64,000 bases of DNA. Source: Durusdinium trenchii (Eukaryota > Sar > Dinophyceae > Suessiales > Symbiodiniaceae). The stretch is from contig CAXAMN010025694.1 in NCBI GenBank assembly GCA_963970005.1, forward strand, positions 281,642-345,641, written 5' to 3'. Under the pieces are notes generated by a model, which was not told where the DNA came from, searched no databases, and was given only the letters and a program-made list of their open reading frames with translations. Positions 12,203 to 24,700 of the stretch are shown one piece after another; position 1 is the stretch's first letter, and each line of letters begins with the position of its first letter. Made by a program: the position numbers and the translations under genes.

Positions 12203-14413
12203 ATGCGGGCCGCGCGGGCCTCACCTTTGCTAACGCTACTGGTGCTAAGCTTCCTATCAGTAAGCTTTGTAGTTCCCCGACTTCCTCCTCGACCGATCTC
12301 ATCCCAATTGTCCGGCTTCCGGGATCTTAGCCGAAGGGCGCGGGGAGGTGAGGAAAGTGGCAGCCTAGCGGTGGGGGACACAGTGAGTGCCTTGTGTCCT
12401 GACGATGATCAGTGGTACCCGGGCGCCATCGACAAGATCAATGATGACGGCACCTTCAGTGTAAAGTGGGATGACCCAGACGGAGGGCCTGAAACCCACG
12501 ATGTTGGCGCTGATGGAATCAAGAAAATTGTGATCTTCAAGGACTACAAGGTTGGCGAAAGGGTGGAGGCAGTCTTTCCAGATGATGGCTACTGGTACCC
12601 AGGTGAGGTGACAAAAGTGGGCGATGGTACCTTCACTGTGAAATGGGACGACCCAGATGGCGGCCCGGAAGAATCAGAGCTCGAAGCCAAGGACGTTAAA
12701 TACCCTCCCATCCCCTACGGCAAACTCGAAGTTGGCCAGAAGTATACAGGCAAGGTTAGGATGTTAACAGACAATGACTTATTACTAGCATTTACTGTAC
12801 TATAGCTGCTAGCTTGCTCAGGATGACAGATTTTATTTTCATGGACCTTGTGCATGTGGCCTCATGCAATCAAAAACGCAGCCACACCCCAGCAGGCACC
12901 GTTGCCTCCGTTTTGGACTTTGGAGCTTTCGTTGACATTGGCGCCGAAGGCCAGGGCCTGCTGCACATCTCGCGCATCTCTCAGGAGCGAGTGGAGAACA
13001 TCTACGACGTTCTGTCCGAAGGGCAGCAGGTTGGGGATATGCATATTTCATCATGTTTCACTGTTCGAGATTGTTCGAGCATAATCCGGTCCACCTATTA
13101 AAAAACACGGCCCCCACCCACACCCCCCTAACAAGGAATCCTCGGTCGCATTTTTTCTAATAGGGGGTCCCTGAAATCCGGGGGTCCAAAATAGGGTCAC
13201 CTGGAAAGAGTTTCAAAACCAAAAAGTAATCCAGGAAAATTTTATATAAAATCATTTATTAAACTCGTATCAAAAATGCAAAAAACCTCCAGATCGAAGG
13301 GTCTTCCTTTTCCCCTACAAAAACCTTCATTAGAATAGTGATTCTTCAGTAGACTAACAGCTAAAGCTTTCGAAAGGCGATGTCGCTGTGCCATGCGGTG
13401 TTGCATGACCTCGGTGGCAAGTGCGTTTGCGTGAGTCCGTGCCATTGGGGGAAGGAAAGCCTGCTGGTGCAAGCGCGGTTACGTTGTTGGGCAGTTACGG
13501 TTGTTTTTGGAATCTAATTTTTAAAAAACACATATAGATCGTATTAGTAGCGGCAATTTAAAAACACATATAAATCGTATTTAGGGGGGCCCGACATGAC
13601 GTTCTTTTAATAGGGGTCCGTTTTTTCATAGGTACTCGGGATTACTAAATTCAGTACTTTGTCAGGCTTGGGTGTGCATGTGTCATAACGTAAAGAATGC
13701 TAATTGCAAATCTCCTGGCCTCAATAGGAGACATGACATGAGAGACTGCTTTCTTCGTTTGGGAACCACAGGTGGACGTGTGGATTTCCGGCAAGAGGGA
13801 AGATGAGGGCAAGTTTGGCCTTACTATGGTGGAAGGCCTGACAGATGGACCAAGAAGAAAGATTGATGATTTGACACCTTTCGCAGACCTGTCGTCCGAT
13901 GAGTGGTACAAGGGCGTGGTTGCCCGGACTGCTCCTTTTGGTGCTTTTGTGACGGTGACGTTGGACGATGGTGCTTCCGCGGACGGCTTGGTTCACGTGT
14001 CCAAGATCAAGGATGGTTTTGTGGACAACGTGGATGATGAGGTGTCCGTTGGTCAAGAAGTGAAAGTGAGGATTGAATCAGTCGATTTAGATTCTAACAG
14101 AATGAGCCTCTCAATGCGGGAGGGTGGCTTCGGCGCGCCCAGAGCGCCGGCCGATCTTAGTGCATTTGAAAATGTTGAACCTGACACTTGGCTGAAGGGG
14201 AAGGTGGCTCGGATCGCTCCTTTCGGTGCCTTTGTCACTGTTACTGCGCCAGATGGGTCCTCTGCAGATGGTTTAGTTCACATCACTCAAATTAGAGATG
14301 GCTTCGTCGAATCCGTTGAGGATGAGCTTTCTGCTGGTCAAGAGGTGGAGGTTCGTGTGGAGTCTGTGGATGCTGACGCTGGCAAGATGGGTTTGTCCAT
14401 GAAGAGCCCCTAA
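12203..14413 (+). CDS. Plastid-targeted protein with two Tudor-like modules and three S1 domains
   Basis: Three exons fit exactly: 12203-12749, 12896-13029 and 13772-14413, giving 440 residues ending TAA. The first intron is GC-AG, the second GT-AG; both junctions restore S1 domain 1 (...[19 protein letters not shown]...). Residues 1-33 are a hydrophobic signal peptide with Phe-Val-Val-Pro near its end, the Phe-containing motif expected for red-lineage complex plastids. Two Tudor/Agenet-like modules follow (about 55-95 and 110-150); both contain '[10 protein letters not shown]' after a W-Y-P-G motif. S1 domains lie at about 178-243, 272-336 and 358-425; the last two share 'PFGAFVTVT'. S1 domains bind RNA, as in ribosomal protein S1 or the S1 parts of plastid EF-Ts. 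No EF-Ts domain is seen, so a role in plastid translation or RNA handling is an inference. The tail is duplicated at 1-152. Confidence 0.88.
13092..13634. mobile_element. Putative non-autonomous DNA transposon (MITE-like) in an intron
   Basis: The second intron of the S1 gene carries inverted ends: left about 13092-13114 (CACCTATTAAAAAACACGGC...), right about 13613-13634, which reads TACCTATGAAAAAACGGACC on the other strand. The arms agree over about 18 of 21 positions with one small gap. Inside are two imperfect direct copies of ACACATATARATCGTATT (about 13527 and 13564) and repeated AATAGGGG words. No coding frame is present. Target-site duplication is not clear. Confidence 0.55.
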
Positions 14414-15817
14414 GCGTGGCAGTTGTAATGTAGGTGATGACGGCGTAGCGTATCGGCGCGATTGGATGAACATGACACCATCTCACCTGCCAGCCGAGGG
14501 GCACGTGCCACTGGTGAGGCAGGGAAGAAAAGGCGCTCCACCGGAATTCAAGATGACCTGGTTGCATGAGTGTGAGGCCTGTTTGCAGGTAAGGCTTGTG
14601 TGACTGGTACCGATCGCTGATGTAACCCGTGAGGAGCGTCGGCGTGGCACCGAGGAGGCCGCGTCAGATGAGGCGCAAGAGCAACTGAGAAGCCCAACGC
14701 CCAAAACTGCCGCAGAGCGCGTGCGTTTGGCTGCAGGGCTCGTGTGAATTCGCTGAGTTTTGCTACTTGGAAACATGCCTGGCAATGATTCCTTTGGAAC
14801 AACCATGGCCTGAGAGTCTGAACCCGGACTCAATCCATGACCCGGACTCACTTGATTCCACCCCTTGATTTTTGCTAGATCCTTCAGGTGATGATGCAGG
14901 TTTTGCATGGTGATGGCAGGCGTGCGGCCTTGCCAGACACTTCCCCCCCCCCGCAGCCTTCGTGGCGACGTACTTTTCTCCGTGATTGGCCCAAGCTGAC
15001 TGAGCGGGCCAGTGAGACGTGAGCGAGAGCACAGCTGATGCAAAGGTGGTATGCCAATAGATCAGCTGTTGCTGCAGCTACACTAAACTGAAGTCTTGGA
15101 CTCAGCTACCCCTCACGACTAGTAACAGGCTGAGACAAGTACGTGCAAAAGGAGTAGCAAGAATACGGCAATACGGCCAAAGGTGTTGGGTTGGACGTCA
15201 CGACCCCACAAGAATGCATTCTTTTCACAAGGAATGGCTTTTGACTCTGGAATTCCCACGCAGCGCTTTACTTGGGAGTGCAGTAGGGGCCAACCAACTC
15301 ACCCGAGCAATGCCGATCGCGGAAGCGACCGTGTCCCCGAGCTGCTCACGCAAAAGGCCTTTGTTGGACCATGACCAGAACAGGCCCTGAGTGAGCAAAC
15401 GTGATGGTCATGGTCTGTCGGCCTCGTTGAAACGCGGCTGTGGAGCATGCGTGATTTCTTTTTGACGGAAAACCACTCTGGAACGTTTGGAAGGGGGAAT
15501 TGATCCATCAACGCTAGAATCCCGTGATTAAATGATCATATATGATCATATAAATGATCATGGTACATTTATCAATCATTACGTGATCATTTATATGATT
15601 ACATGTAATTGCAGGGTACAATGCACACGTGCTGGAAATGAGACATAGGCCCAACGACCGTCACCGACCAGAGACGCATGGGTATGGGCCCATTCATGTA
15701 ACATGGCACAAAGGTCCGCGTTGCCAGGCACCTTTTTTCCACCTGTCCGCAAGTTTCATGATTTGTACACAGAAATATGTTCATAATCTATACTGAGTTG
15801 GCTCATGTTGGCTCCCA
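14414..15817. other. Intergenic stretch after the S1 gene
   Basis: No gene recognised. Open frames on the minus strand at 14292-15043 have no motif and partly mirror the S1 exon. The notable feature is the strong inverted repeat at 15545-15599. Confidence 0.5.
15545..15599. repeat. Perfect inverted repeat, 16-base arms
   Basis: Left arm 15545-15560 reads ATCATATAAATGATCA; the right arm 15584-15599 is its exact reverse complement, separated by 23 bases. Extra GATCATATATGATC palindromes lie just upstream. It lies between two same-strand genes, so it could be a transcript-end structure or a mobile-element remnant. Confidence 0.8.
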
Positions 15818-18800
15818 TTGACTATAGCTTTTGAGGTGGAAAAGCTGCAGCAGCACCTTCCAACGTGTTCTTGGCCTTGCCATCAAAGGGCTTCTTCTCA
15901 CCGCGCAGCGGGTCTTCGACGTGCTTGCCGTTTTGATCCATATCCTGCAGCTCGGCATGAAAGAGGGCGGGCCTGGCACAGTGGTAAGAATGTTAGCACT
16001 CGACCAATGCTTACAGACGCGTTAGCTTTGCAATGTGAGCACTCGACCAATGCTTACAGACGCGTTGGCTTTGCAACAGCGGCTCCCGCCGCGCAGGTAC
16101 ATTTCGGACACATGGGGGGCTGTGGCAGCTCGGCGAGCTCTGAGTTTCGGACGCCTCAGAACTGATGCCCTCCTCACCTTTTTCTATTGAAAACGGTGAC
16201 GGGTTTTTGTTGGACCGGACCGTTCTTTCTTCGCGTCGAGCGCATTACGTTCCGTCTTTTTTGGGCGTCATTGTTCCTCAATTCCAGGTGAGGAACGGCC
16301 ACTTTTGGCTCATGGTCTTTGGAGTCTTGGCGTCCACCTTCCTCTCAGCACTGACCTTGAGTCGACACCGCTCGGCCTTTCGAAAGAACCGTCCGTATGG
16401 ATGGTGCGTGGCGCTGGTGGTGTCGGCCCTCCAACTAGCTCCACTGGTCGAGATGGTGGACAAGCTGGGAGATGGAGTTTGTTGGGGTCTTCGTGAGGAG
16501 GAAACCAGTCCGCTGCAATCGGTGCCTGGGAAGGTGCATAGATAGCTCTAGGGGCTGATGCTTGCTGCTTGTTCACTCATGATTCAGGAATCAGACAAGA
16601 CCTTCTTCATGTTTCTTCACTGCCATACCTAGGTCCTCAGCAGCTCCAATCATGGACGACAAGCACAGGAAATGAAGGGCAGCCGCTACGGTGAGAACCT
16701 GATGCGTGGCTTACGCAAACTCTCGATTGCAAGCTTGCCTTTGATTTTTTTGCGGCTTGGCTTTTCTGTTTAGGGCCCCAAGGAAGCATTGTAATTGGAT
16801 GTTTCAGTACTTGCTGTTTCAGCATCTGGAAAGGAGAGGCCTTCCGTTACTTTGTTCCCAACATGGCTTGCAGCATTGCGGGGGCTATGTGTTGTCCAAC
16901 ATAGCTTCAGCCGAGGTCTGCAATTGTGCATTCCGCCCCTGGGCTTACAGATGCTTGAGTTGAGACTTGGGGGGCGCTTCTTTAGAGTCCCCACCCATCC
17001 AAAAGTACTCGAGAATGTCCAAAGTCATTCTCCCGAACCTGCACAGGCTTGGCTCCTGGAGGAGAGTCAAGATGGCAGGTGTGGCCAGCCCTGCGTCACA
17101 GAAGTTGCTGCTTTGACCATTGGTATCATTTGCTTGTCTATGGCCTGCGCGGATGCTTGGAATGCAAGAGGACGCTGTGAGCCATTGGCCCAAATGCTGC
17201 TGCATGTATTGCTCATGTAATTTGAGTGTCTAGATTCAATGATTCAATCTCAGACTGATGATTACCCATTGAAGCATTGAAACCAGATGAATTAGTCATT
17301 GAATCAACACTCCAATGAGTCATTGTATTACAATGATTAAATTGGGAAGACTCAGGCAACAGGTGATCAATGAAGCTCAAAGGAATGCATCTCACGTGGT
17401 CACGAAGGTTTTGTTGATGACTGAGGACGTTGTGCTGTATGTTTGGGTGGACGATGCCTTTGTGCGTCACCACAAGAAGCTAGTACAGGTGCACTACTTT
17501 GTGGAGATTTTGACCAGGCAGCTAGATGAAAGTTCCAAGTGGGCGTTGACGGCTATTTTCCAGCAGGAGTGCGCTGCACTTGTACTGTAAGGTTGCGCCG
17601 GGTGATGCATTGATTGAAGTTGACAAAGTGTGCATGAATGCAGACTGCTAGGGGTAATTGCTAGCTGCTGCTATATGATTTGTGAGCAGTGTCAGATCTC
17701 CACGTCCAGACGTCAGAGGCTTGAGGCGAGGATTGGACGTCCAGCAGCAGCCTCTGAGGCTTCCGCTTTTATGCTTGTTGTTGAACATGGAGTCCGTGGG
17801 TTACATTGCCTTGCTCTCCCTTCTCGCTTGCGATTTGTCGGCCAGTGCCTGGGTTTTGCAGCGAGCTGTGACGTGCTGTGACTATCCACGGAGCATACTG
17901 CTGATTGAACTTATATATATATATACACAGTAATGAGGAGGAAACAGTGAACGGGACTATACTATATTGTGAGCTATGCACTTTGAGCTCATAAATCCCA
18001 TGAACCTCCACAAATGTTCCAGGCAAATCATGCACTGTATAATGTGTTGTATGTGTATCATATGTATATATATATATATCCAGTGTTGGAGGCAAAGAAC
18101 TTGAGTGTCAACAGGCGCAATGGGTTTGCAGAATCTCCAAATTGGCCAACAAAGCTGACTTAATTTATTTATGTGTTTCAAATCTTCTTCACCTTCAGCT
18201 AAGGCTTCAGTTTGTAGTCACTCAACTAGTTCGGAAATGGACTGATTCATTGTGAGGTGTGCTGCTTTTGCTCATGCCAACGCTCTTGGGCTGGCGCCGG
18301 CGAATGTCCTGCAGACATGCATCGAGCCAGGCAAGGGTGCCAAGCCGCCTGAAAGCTTTTTAACCAATATCATTACACTCCTACGCCCCTTTGTTTCGTG
18401 CCCAATAACATATTACTATACGGACGGGGTTTGAAGCACAAGTGCGTGCACCAAGTATTTGCATGCGAGGCGCATCGAGCGAGAGAGGAGACTGAGAGCA
18501 GCACACACGCAGAGGGGGAGAAAAAGCAAGAGTTTGACTCCCCCTTCAGTTTCCTGGCACACTCCCTGCAAGAAATCATGGAAGAGATGGCAACATCCCT
18601 GGCCATGAAATATCGGAGGACCATGAAAAAACGGAAGGCCAAACCCGCTGGTCACTCCAGGAGTTCCCATGGGATTCGTGGCGGGACTGCCGTCGAACAC
18701 AGCGACGACTTCGGGGCGTCAAGCGCTCCCCGGGGATCGACGGCTGGTCGACGTGATGGGAAGGTGGCAGAGGGTTGCCCTGTGTGAGGACCAGCATCAC

Positions 18801-20270
18801 TGGGAGGTATGCCTGGCATGCCACCTTCCCATCACAGGACAATCTGTGGGCCAGTCTAGCCTGTCGCATGGGAGGGATGCAGAGCCTTGTGTGAGGGCAA
18901 CCATATGCAGACAGAGAGAGAGAGAGAGAGACACGCGAACAGTCGAAATGACCGAGACATACCATCCGCTTGCATGCGCCTTGGTCTTTTTCCAGTCGCC
19001 TTCAGTACGTTCTTGGTAATTTGTTGCGGTCAGCCCCTGTGGGCGGTTCAACTTTAAAATACGCAATGAGAAATCCACAGCCCTATGACTCAAAGCATAG
19101 GAATACAATTTGCCCCTCTCCCTTCTCCCGCTGCCACTCTCTTGCAGGCATATACGACGTTAACATCTGGTTAGTAAATCACAAGGACGCCCTCAATTGC
19201 TAACGCCCTCACGGCGTTCCCCCATGTTTGTCATTGTTCCCAACCCCCCCTCAGGTGGCTAGCGCTGTGATCATGTCGGAGATCTTGTTCTTTGTGAACA
19301 TCACAATGTTTGATCCACGAGAGGCCTTCCAGGTGATCAACATGGGATTTTACATCGTGACTTGGCAACTGGACATTCCGCCTGATTCACTGCTGATAGC
19401 AAGGAAAAAAGCCTGCTTTTGAGGGCTTTGGCATTTTTGAGGCGTCTCTGGCTTTTTTTTTGAGGCCTTGAAACTAAACTTGGTTTTGAGGTGAAGTATC
19501 TGGAAGCGTTCATTGTGTGTCGAATCTTGCCCTGGAGCATCCGGAGCGGCGAGTTCCGAACCACCTTCCAGGCCTCAAAAGACAAGAACAATTTTAAATG
19601 AAGAAAACAATAGAAAACACCCTTTCCAAAGCTTGTTGTATAAGCAAAGGTTTTAATCAGGTGTCTGGTATATATATATGTGTGTGTGTGTGTAGTTTTC
19701 CTATATGATAAAAATACATTATGCATAGGGCCGGTTGCAGTCTGGCCTTGTGTGCTTGCTGGAGCGAAGTGGATACTAGAGCCACAGTGAACTGGAGACG
19801 GCGTCGAGCACGGTGAATTTCAATTCGTAGATGCACCAACCCTTTGATGAGCTGATGACATTTGGGCTTTTGTGTTCCCAGCCCCAGCTCTTGACCAATT
19901 CTGGAGTTCCCAAATTCCTTTGGGGTATCAGACTGTCGCTACTTTGGTTTCCTGAGGGATTTTGACATATTTTGACCCGTCGCCCCGCAGGAAGTACAAT
20001 TGGCGGCAGTGGTTCTCAACGCCTTCCTTGTATGGGTTGTGGTACCTAAGCTTCGGAGCATGCAGGTAGCAGCCTCAGATTCCAAGCTTTGCCAGTTGAA
20101 TGTTTTTGGGAACGCGCTGGTGGACAAAGTGCCGTTCACACTTATTCAAGTGCTTGTTCCACGCATGCTTTTGGATGCTCTGTTCGGATTCCACTCGTTG
20201 GATTCCGGGCGCCTTACTCTGCAGTTTTGGCATGATCAGACACCGGACCCCGGAGTGATGTCGGCTTTGT
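15818..20270 (+). CDS. Multi-pass membrane protein, faint XK-family resemblance
   Basis: Several separated blocks with membrane-helix composition lie in series: about 15832-15983 ('RVLGLAIKGLLLTAQRVF', 'AVLIHILQLGMKEGG'), 16287-16500 ('GHFWLMVFGVLASTFLSALT', 'YGWCVALVVSALQLAPLVEM'), about 17095-17160, 17337-17590 ('KVLLMTEDVVLYVWV'), 19255-19390 and 19990-20190 ('AAVVLNAFLVWVVVPKLRSM'). Several are preceded by CAG acceptors. The order 'xFWLM...L' helix, short basic loop, then a helix with 'LQLAPLVEM', then a helix with an acidic residue recalls XK-related proteins ('LLQLGP', 'E..PQL'), some of which are lipid scramblases. The match is weak and unverified; it may equally be a lineage-specific membrane protein. 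Start, stop and exon ends are not established. Confidence 0.4.
15995..16077. repeat. Tandem duplication, 43-base unit, two copies
   Basis: AGCACTCGACCAATGCTTAC begins at 15995 and again at 16038; the copies differ at a few positions. The duplication starts about 10 bases after a likely GT splice donor (about 15984) of the membrane-protein gene and fills the start of its intron. Confidence 0.85.
18557..18605 (+). repeat. Dispersed ACTCCCTG snap-back motif, copy 4
   Basis: CACTCCCTGCAAGAAATCAT, then GGAAGAGATGGCAAC, in an intron of the membrane-protein gene. Confidence 0.6.
18910..18932. repeat. AG microsatellite
   Basis: A run of about ten AG dinucleotides in a presumed intron. Confidence 0.8.
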
Positions 20271-20474
20271 CGCACGTAGCGTGTTCGGCAGGATGCTGCA
20301 ATGTCCCATGCGCGGCAGGAGAGCTTCCACAAACCAAATTCCATTAACCGCGAACCCTTCCAGAATCAGACACCCTAGGGGGTGTCAATACCAGTGCTGT
20401 TTGTTGATAGGGGTTTGACACCCCCTACAAAAAGACCTCTTCACACCACCTCTGAAGGCTGGAGAGGGCGCAGC

Positions 20475-20976
20475 ATGGCACAGCTAGTTAGCAGCATGAC
20501 AACCTTGCCCGTGGCTCTTGAAGAATCTTCTTCAATGAGCCTCTTCAACCCCTTTGGCCAGCTGTTTCGTGCTCCCATGCGGAGACCACCCGAGACCGCA
20601 CCGCGGTCTCCGCGGTCCGATCCCGCCCGGTGCAGCCGTGCAGGACATGCCACGGCTCTCGGAGCTGGTGCCCCGCGACGAGCGCGACGCTCATCCTTCG
20701 GCCTCGCGGAGCCAATTCTTCGGCTTGCCGGAGGCGCGGCGTCCGTGGTGTCGGGCTCCGGTCGTTGGAGGAGGGGCATGGAGGGGCTGGAGGGGCATGG
20801 TGTCGGTTTTTGGAGGGAGAGGGGGAGCTGATGAAGCGAAGGAACTTGGAGACTTGGAACTATTGTATGCGAGAGCCCTCGTGGAACCGTTCAGAAGCGT
20901 TCGGGGGAACCTGTTTTTTTCGGGAGTGGTTCGCGTCGTTGCATTGGAGAAAAGAAGACGAGACGTGAAGCTGTAA
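20475..20976 (+). CDS. Possible exon(s) of unknown protein upstream of the PI3-kinase
   Basis: Two overlapping open frames cover this stretch: one from ATG 20475 (MAQLVSSMTTLPVALEESSS..., open to 20831) and one running to 20976 whose end ('ADEAKELGDLELLYARALV') looks protein-like. A frame change between them would need an intron in the GC-rich segment around 20590-20660, which contains a GAGACCGCACCGCGGTCTC palindrome. No family is recognised. It may be the N-terminus of the Vps34-type kinase, a small separate gene, or non-coding. Confidence 0.25.
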
Positions 20977-21753
20977 AAGAGGCTGTGTGAAAGCTCCAAA
21001 CGTATGACAGTATACGGTTTATTGTATGTTATTGTAGCTCCATGAGTTATAACTGATATAAGAGCTATGGTCGAACAATTGAGTTGAATGCAGCTGCTTA
21101 CATGCTTGGAACATATGAGCACACATACGCTTTTCCAGACTCACTGGAATGTCACGAGTGGACAAATGCATTCACGGAGTTAGACTTACAAACAACTTAG
21201 TTTTAATATATATGTTTTAATAAAAATTTGTTTCTCAGATACCGATTTGTTCTCATTTTTTGTCCCACCACCCAGGACATCACAATAATCAATAATATGT
21301 GCAAATATACTGGTTGGAGCACCACAGATCGAGAATTACGCACAAAAATAACATCTATTCGGAAAGGATGGAACATGGGCGATCGGTTTGGAGCAGTCAC
21401 ACCCAGAAATGGCAAAGCTTAATGATGAGAATGTAGCATATGCCCTACACATTGCAAAATAACAAGATAACATTCTTTTCACAACCCTGGGTTTGATTAG
21501 CACCATGCTTAATTCAAGCTCCGCGTCCTACTTGTACCCATAATGCTATGCCACTTCTTGACCCTCCTTCTGAAGGTTCATGGGAGAGGAACCCACTGGT
21601 GTTGTTTGTCAACATTGAAGAGGCACAACTCAAATGAAAGTGCTTTGGATCTCCCTTTTCGGTACATCAAGGACCCTATTAGGAGCTCCTGGCCTTACCT
21701 AGGAGCCATGTTCGCTAGTTCACGGGGCTCCGATCGCATCGCGGCATCGAACC
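20977..21753. other. AT-richer non-coding stretch
   Basis: Only short frames without motifs are seen. It may be an intron or intergenic spacer ahead of the kinase exons. Confidence 0.4.
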
Positions 21754-24700
21754 GTGAATTCGATGGGACGCTATAGACTTACTAAAGAAAACACCAACCG
21801 TTCGCTCCACGTCCACCGGTCGCACGGTCGAGTTCGCCCGGACGTCACCGGTCACCGAGACCATCGCCCTGGAGTTGAGCACCGTTGGAAGCCCTCAGCA
21901 CGTGGTGCGGGAGAACCGTGTGGAAAGTGCACGTTTGGAGCTTCTGGGGGTACCTCGGTAGAAGCTGCGTTGGTCGCATTGAGCTGGCTTCATGTCACCT
22001 GGTCTCAATGTCTCAGTGTCTCCGTTGTGTTTGACCCACGAAATCTCACCGTGTCAAAGCGTTTGGGAATGCTTCTTGGACCATCTGGACCCGATTCTTC
22101 CAAGGACATGCTGGAGGGTCTGTGTCTGACGAGTGAAGCACAAAGTGATCGCAATCGTCCAGCTGTGGCCCGGAGCACGGTGGCCGATGTCCTTTGGTCA
22201 TTGGTTCTACCCTGGAGTGGCGAATATGTGGAGTCTACATCGGGTGGACGCATCTGGCTGGAGATCTTGGATCCGGAACGGGGTGCCATACTCATCCGTC
22301 GCGAGAGATCCAGCTCCGATCCAGATCCCTCCGTCGGCAGATGGGTGGAATCCCTCGGCGTGGTGTTCCAGGGCACGGCCATTGAAGCAGTGCTCGATGT
22401 GGCAGAAGGCCGTGTGCTTGGAACCCACACAGGCGAAGAGATCCGATTTGCGGATGCCAATGGGACCATTTGGAGACGAGGAATTGTCGAGGGCAGCTCG
22501 GGCAGCTCGGGCTCGAGCAGTTCAAGTAGTTCAAGTAGCTCGGGTGCCAGAGAGCAAGAAAGTGCTGCCAGGGAAGTTCTGCGGCTTGTGCTCACACAAG
22601 TGCTCCTCTCATTGCGCTGGGAGCCTACCTTTTTGGGCTTGGGTGTCGTCGGTGCAGGCAAAGCCAAGGCTGGGGATTTGGTGGCAATAGATGCTGCACG
22701 ACGACCCTTGCTGAGTTTTCTCCTTCGCTACGCTATTGGAACGCATGACCTCAGCTTTATTTCAGAGATCTACTGGTCTTTGTGGTGCTTGTCCCAGGAC
22801 TACCTTGACCCAAACCGTGCAGCTTATGACAAAGCGCGTTGGGTGTTGATCAATGCTTTGGAGGGAAATATTGAGTTCTGGGACAGCATTCGTGGCGTTC
22901 AGCTCGATCAATGGGCGATTCAAAACAAGCAACTCGATTCAAAAAGAATTGCTGGATGTTATTCTTCAATTATTTGCCAGTAGTTTGTACTGTCAATGAC
23001 ACTGACAGTTAGCTGTCGAGTGTGCGGTTTGGTCCCCACCCCGCGGGCCAATTTCAAGCATCGAGGTTTGATGTTTAGATTTTGGACAACAAAGACAGCT
23101 CTCCAAACAGAATGAACATGTGTGTTTTTTTTTTCAATTGTTCCCATGATGAAGACAGACAGCTAGCTTTGCTGCTCGAATAGAGGTCTGGGAAGTCGAA
23201 TCCGGAAGCGGATGCCGACAAAGCCTTCAGAGATAAAGCTCTTGGCTTGATTGCTCAACAGGCGGTGTTTGGGTGTTGGGTTGAATCACGATGTTCCACC
23301 CGAAGCACCACCGTCATGGTGACCTGATTCAGGATGCTGTCTTCTTTAGCGCCACTGCACTGAATGTAAGAACTTCATTGATGGAGATTCTGAGTATAAG
23401 ACACATGTACAGATATTTTGATACTGTATCCATTATTTGTGGTGCTGCTATTGCATTTGCCAGACCAGACTCAGCAGGCAGCTTTGTGGCAGCAAACGAT
23501 GCAACTGGCTGCCCTTGGCAGGGAAACTGAAGCTTGGCGGTTATGCAGGCTTTTGCCGAAACGCTCTGTGCATGGTTCATATATATGGTTCTAACTCCTA
23601 GCTCGAGTGTTCCCGACGATTCTATCATCATGCATCCGTGCCTCATGCGAATTGGGCTGCAGTCAGTATGGTCGACCAAATAGGTCAATGCCAAGACCGG
23701 GCAGAGAGAGATGACCAGACTACAAGTTTCTCCCAGCTGCTACTGCATGCTATCACACAAAAAGGCAAGGACCTCAGGACTTCGTCAATGGCTGTTGAGC
23801 TGCCGAGGCTGGTGACACAGCTGAAAAGACCAGAGCTATTCGCCATCGCTTGCATGAAATGAAGCAGCGCGAGGATCAGGCCGAAGCAGGATGAGGTTCA
23901 AGAGGTTTAATCCATGGTTTTGAGCCGTTGTGTCTCCAAAAGTTGCTACCGTTTTTGTGCGAGACTTGGAGACCCAGCAGGCCACAGACCCAGAGGAGAG
24001 GTACTTGGTGTATTTGGAGGATAGCTACCTACTGGAGCGCTTGGAGGTGTGGACGGTGTTTTTCGGGTGTACTCGTACCCTCGCGAGCCTCGCGGTGTTT
24101 TTTCCGAGCACGAGAGCACGACTTGGATAATTACACCAAAAGTCATGAAGAAAATGCATGCAAGCATCAAGTTGTATCAAGTTTGAGTGTATTGTTGTTT
24201 GTTCTTTCCTGCCCCTCAGGTCGACGCGAGCTTGTTAGCCGCAACGCAAGCAGCAAGTGGCTAGGCTAGGCAGCGAAAGGTAGGTTGGAATTGGAACATG
24301 TTGGAACTCTTCTCGCCGATGACTCTGCACACAGTGAACGTTGGCTCACTAAGCTTTGGTTTAGTGCCGGTGTTGGATTGCGCACATATTTCGAATTGGT
24401 GCAGCAACAAGCTGATGGTCAGTCTTCAGATCACAACACATTGAGGACTGAACTGCTTGACCGGTCTCGTGCTGTCACTTAAAACATCCTAACCATTCTG
24501 TGAGAAGCTAACGGGACTCTCAGCTATTGGGTGGCTGCAGCAGCCAAGGTTTAGTGAGACAGCCCCGCGACTTTCTCTCTACGCCTGTTGATCCCAGCGT
24601 GCCCTTCCTTGGGGTCAACATTGGCCACTGCAACTTGGAAACGCGAAATCAGTGGGTTAGATGCAAGACTCTTCCCACTCACATGACAAATGCCAGCACT

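Noticed and set aside
16300..16316. Spliced-leader-like TTTTGGCTCATG
   Set aside because: It lies inside a plausible membrane-protein exon and carries a mismatch at the key AAG end.
22005..22667. Minus-strand frame of 220 codons
   Set aside because: Mirror of the long plus-strand kinase exon; Leu/Glu runs only reflect the Ser/Gly repeat on the other strand.
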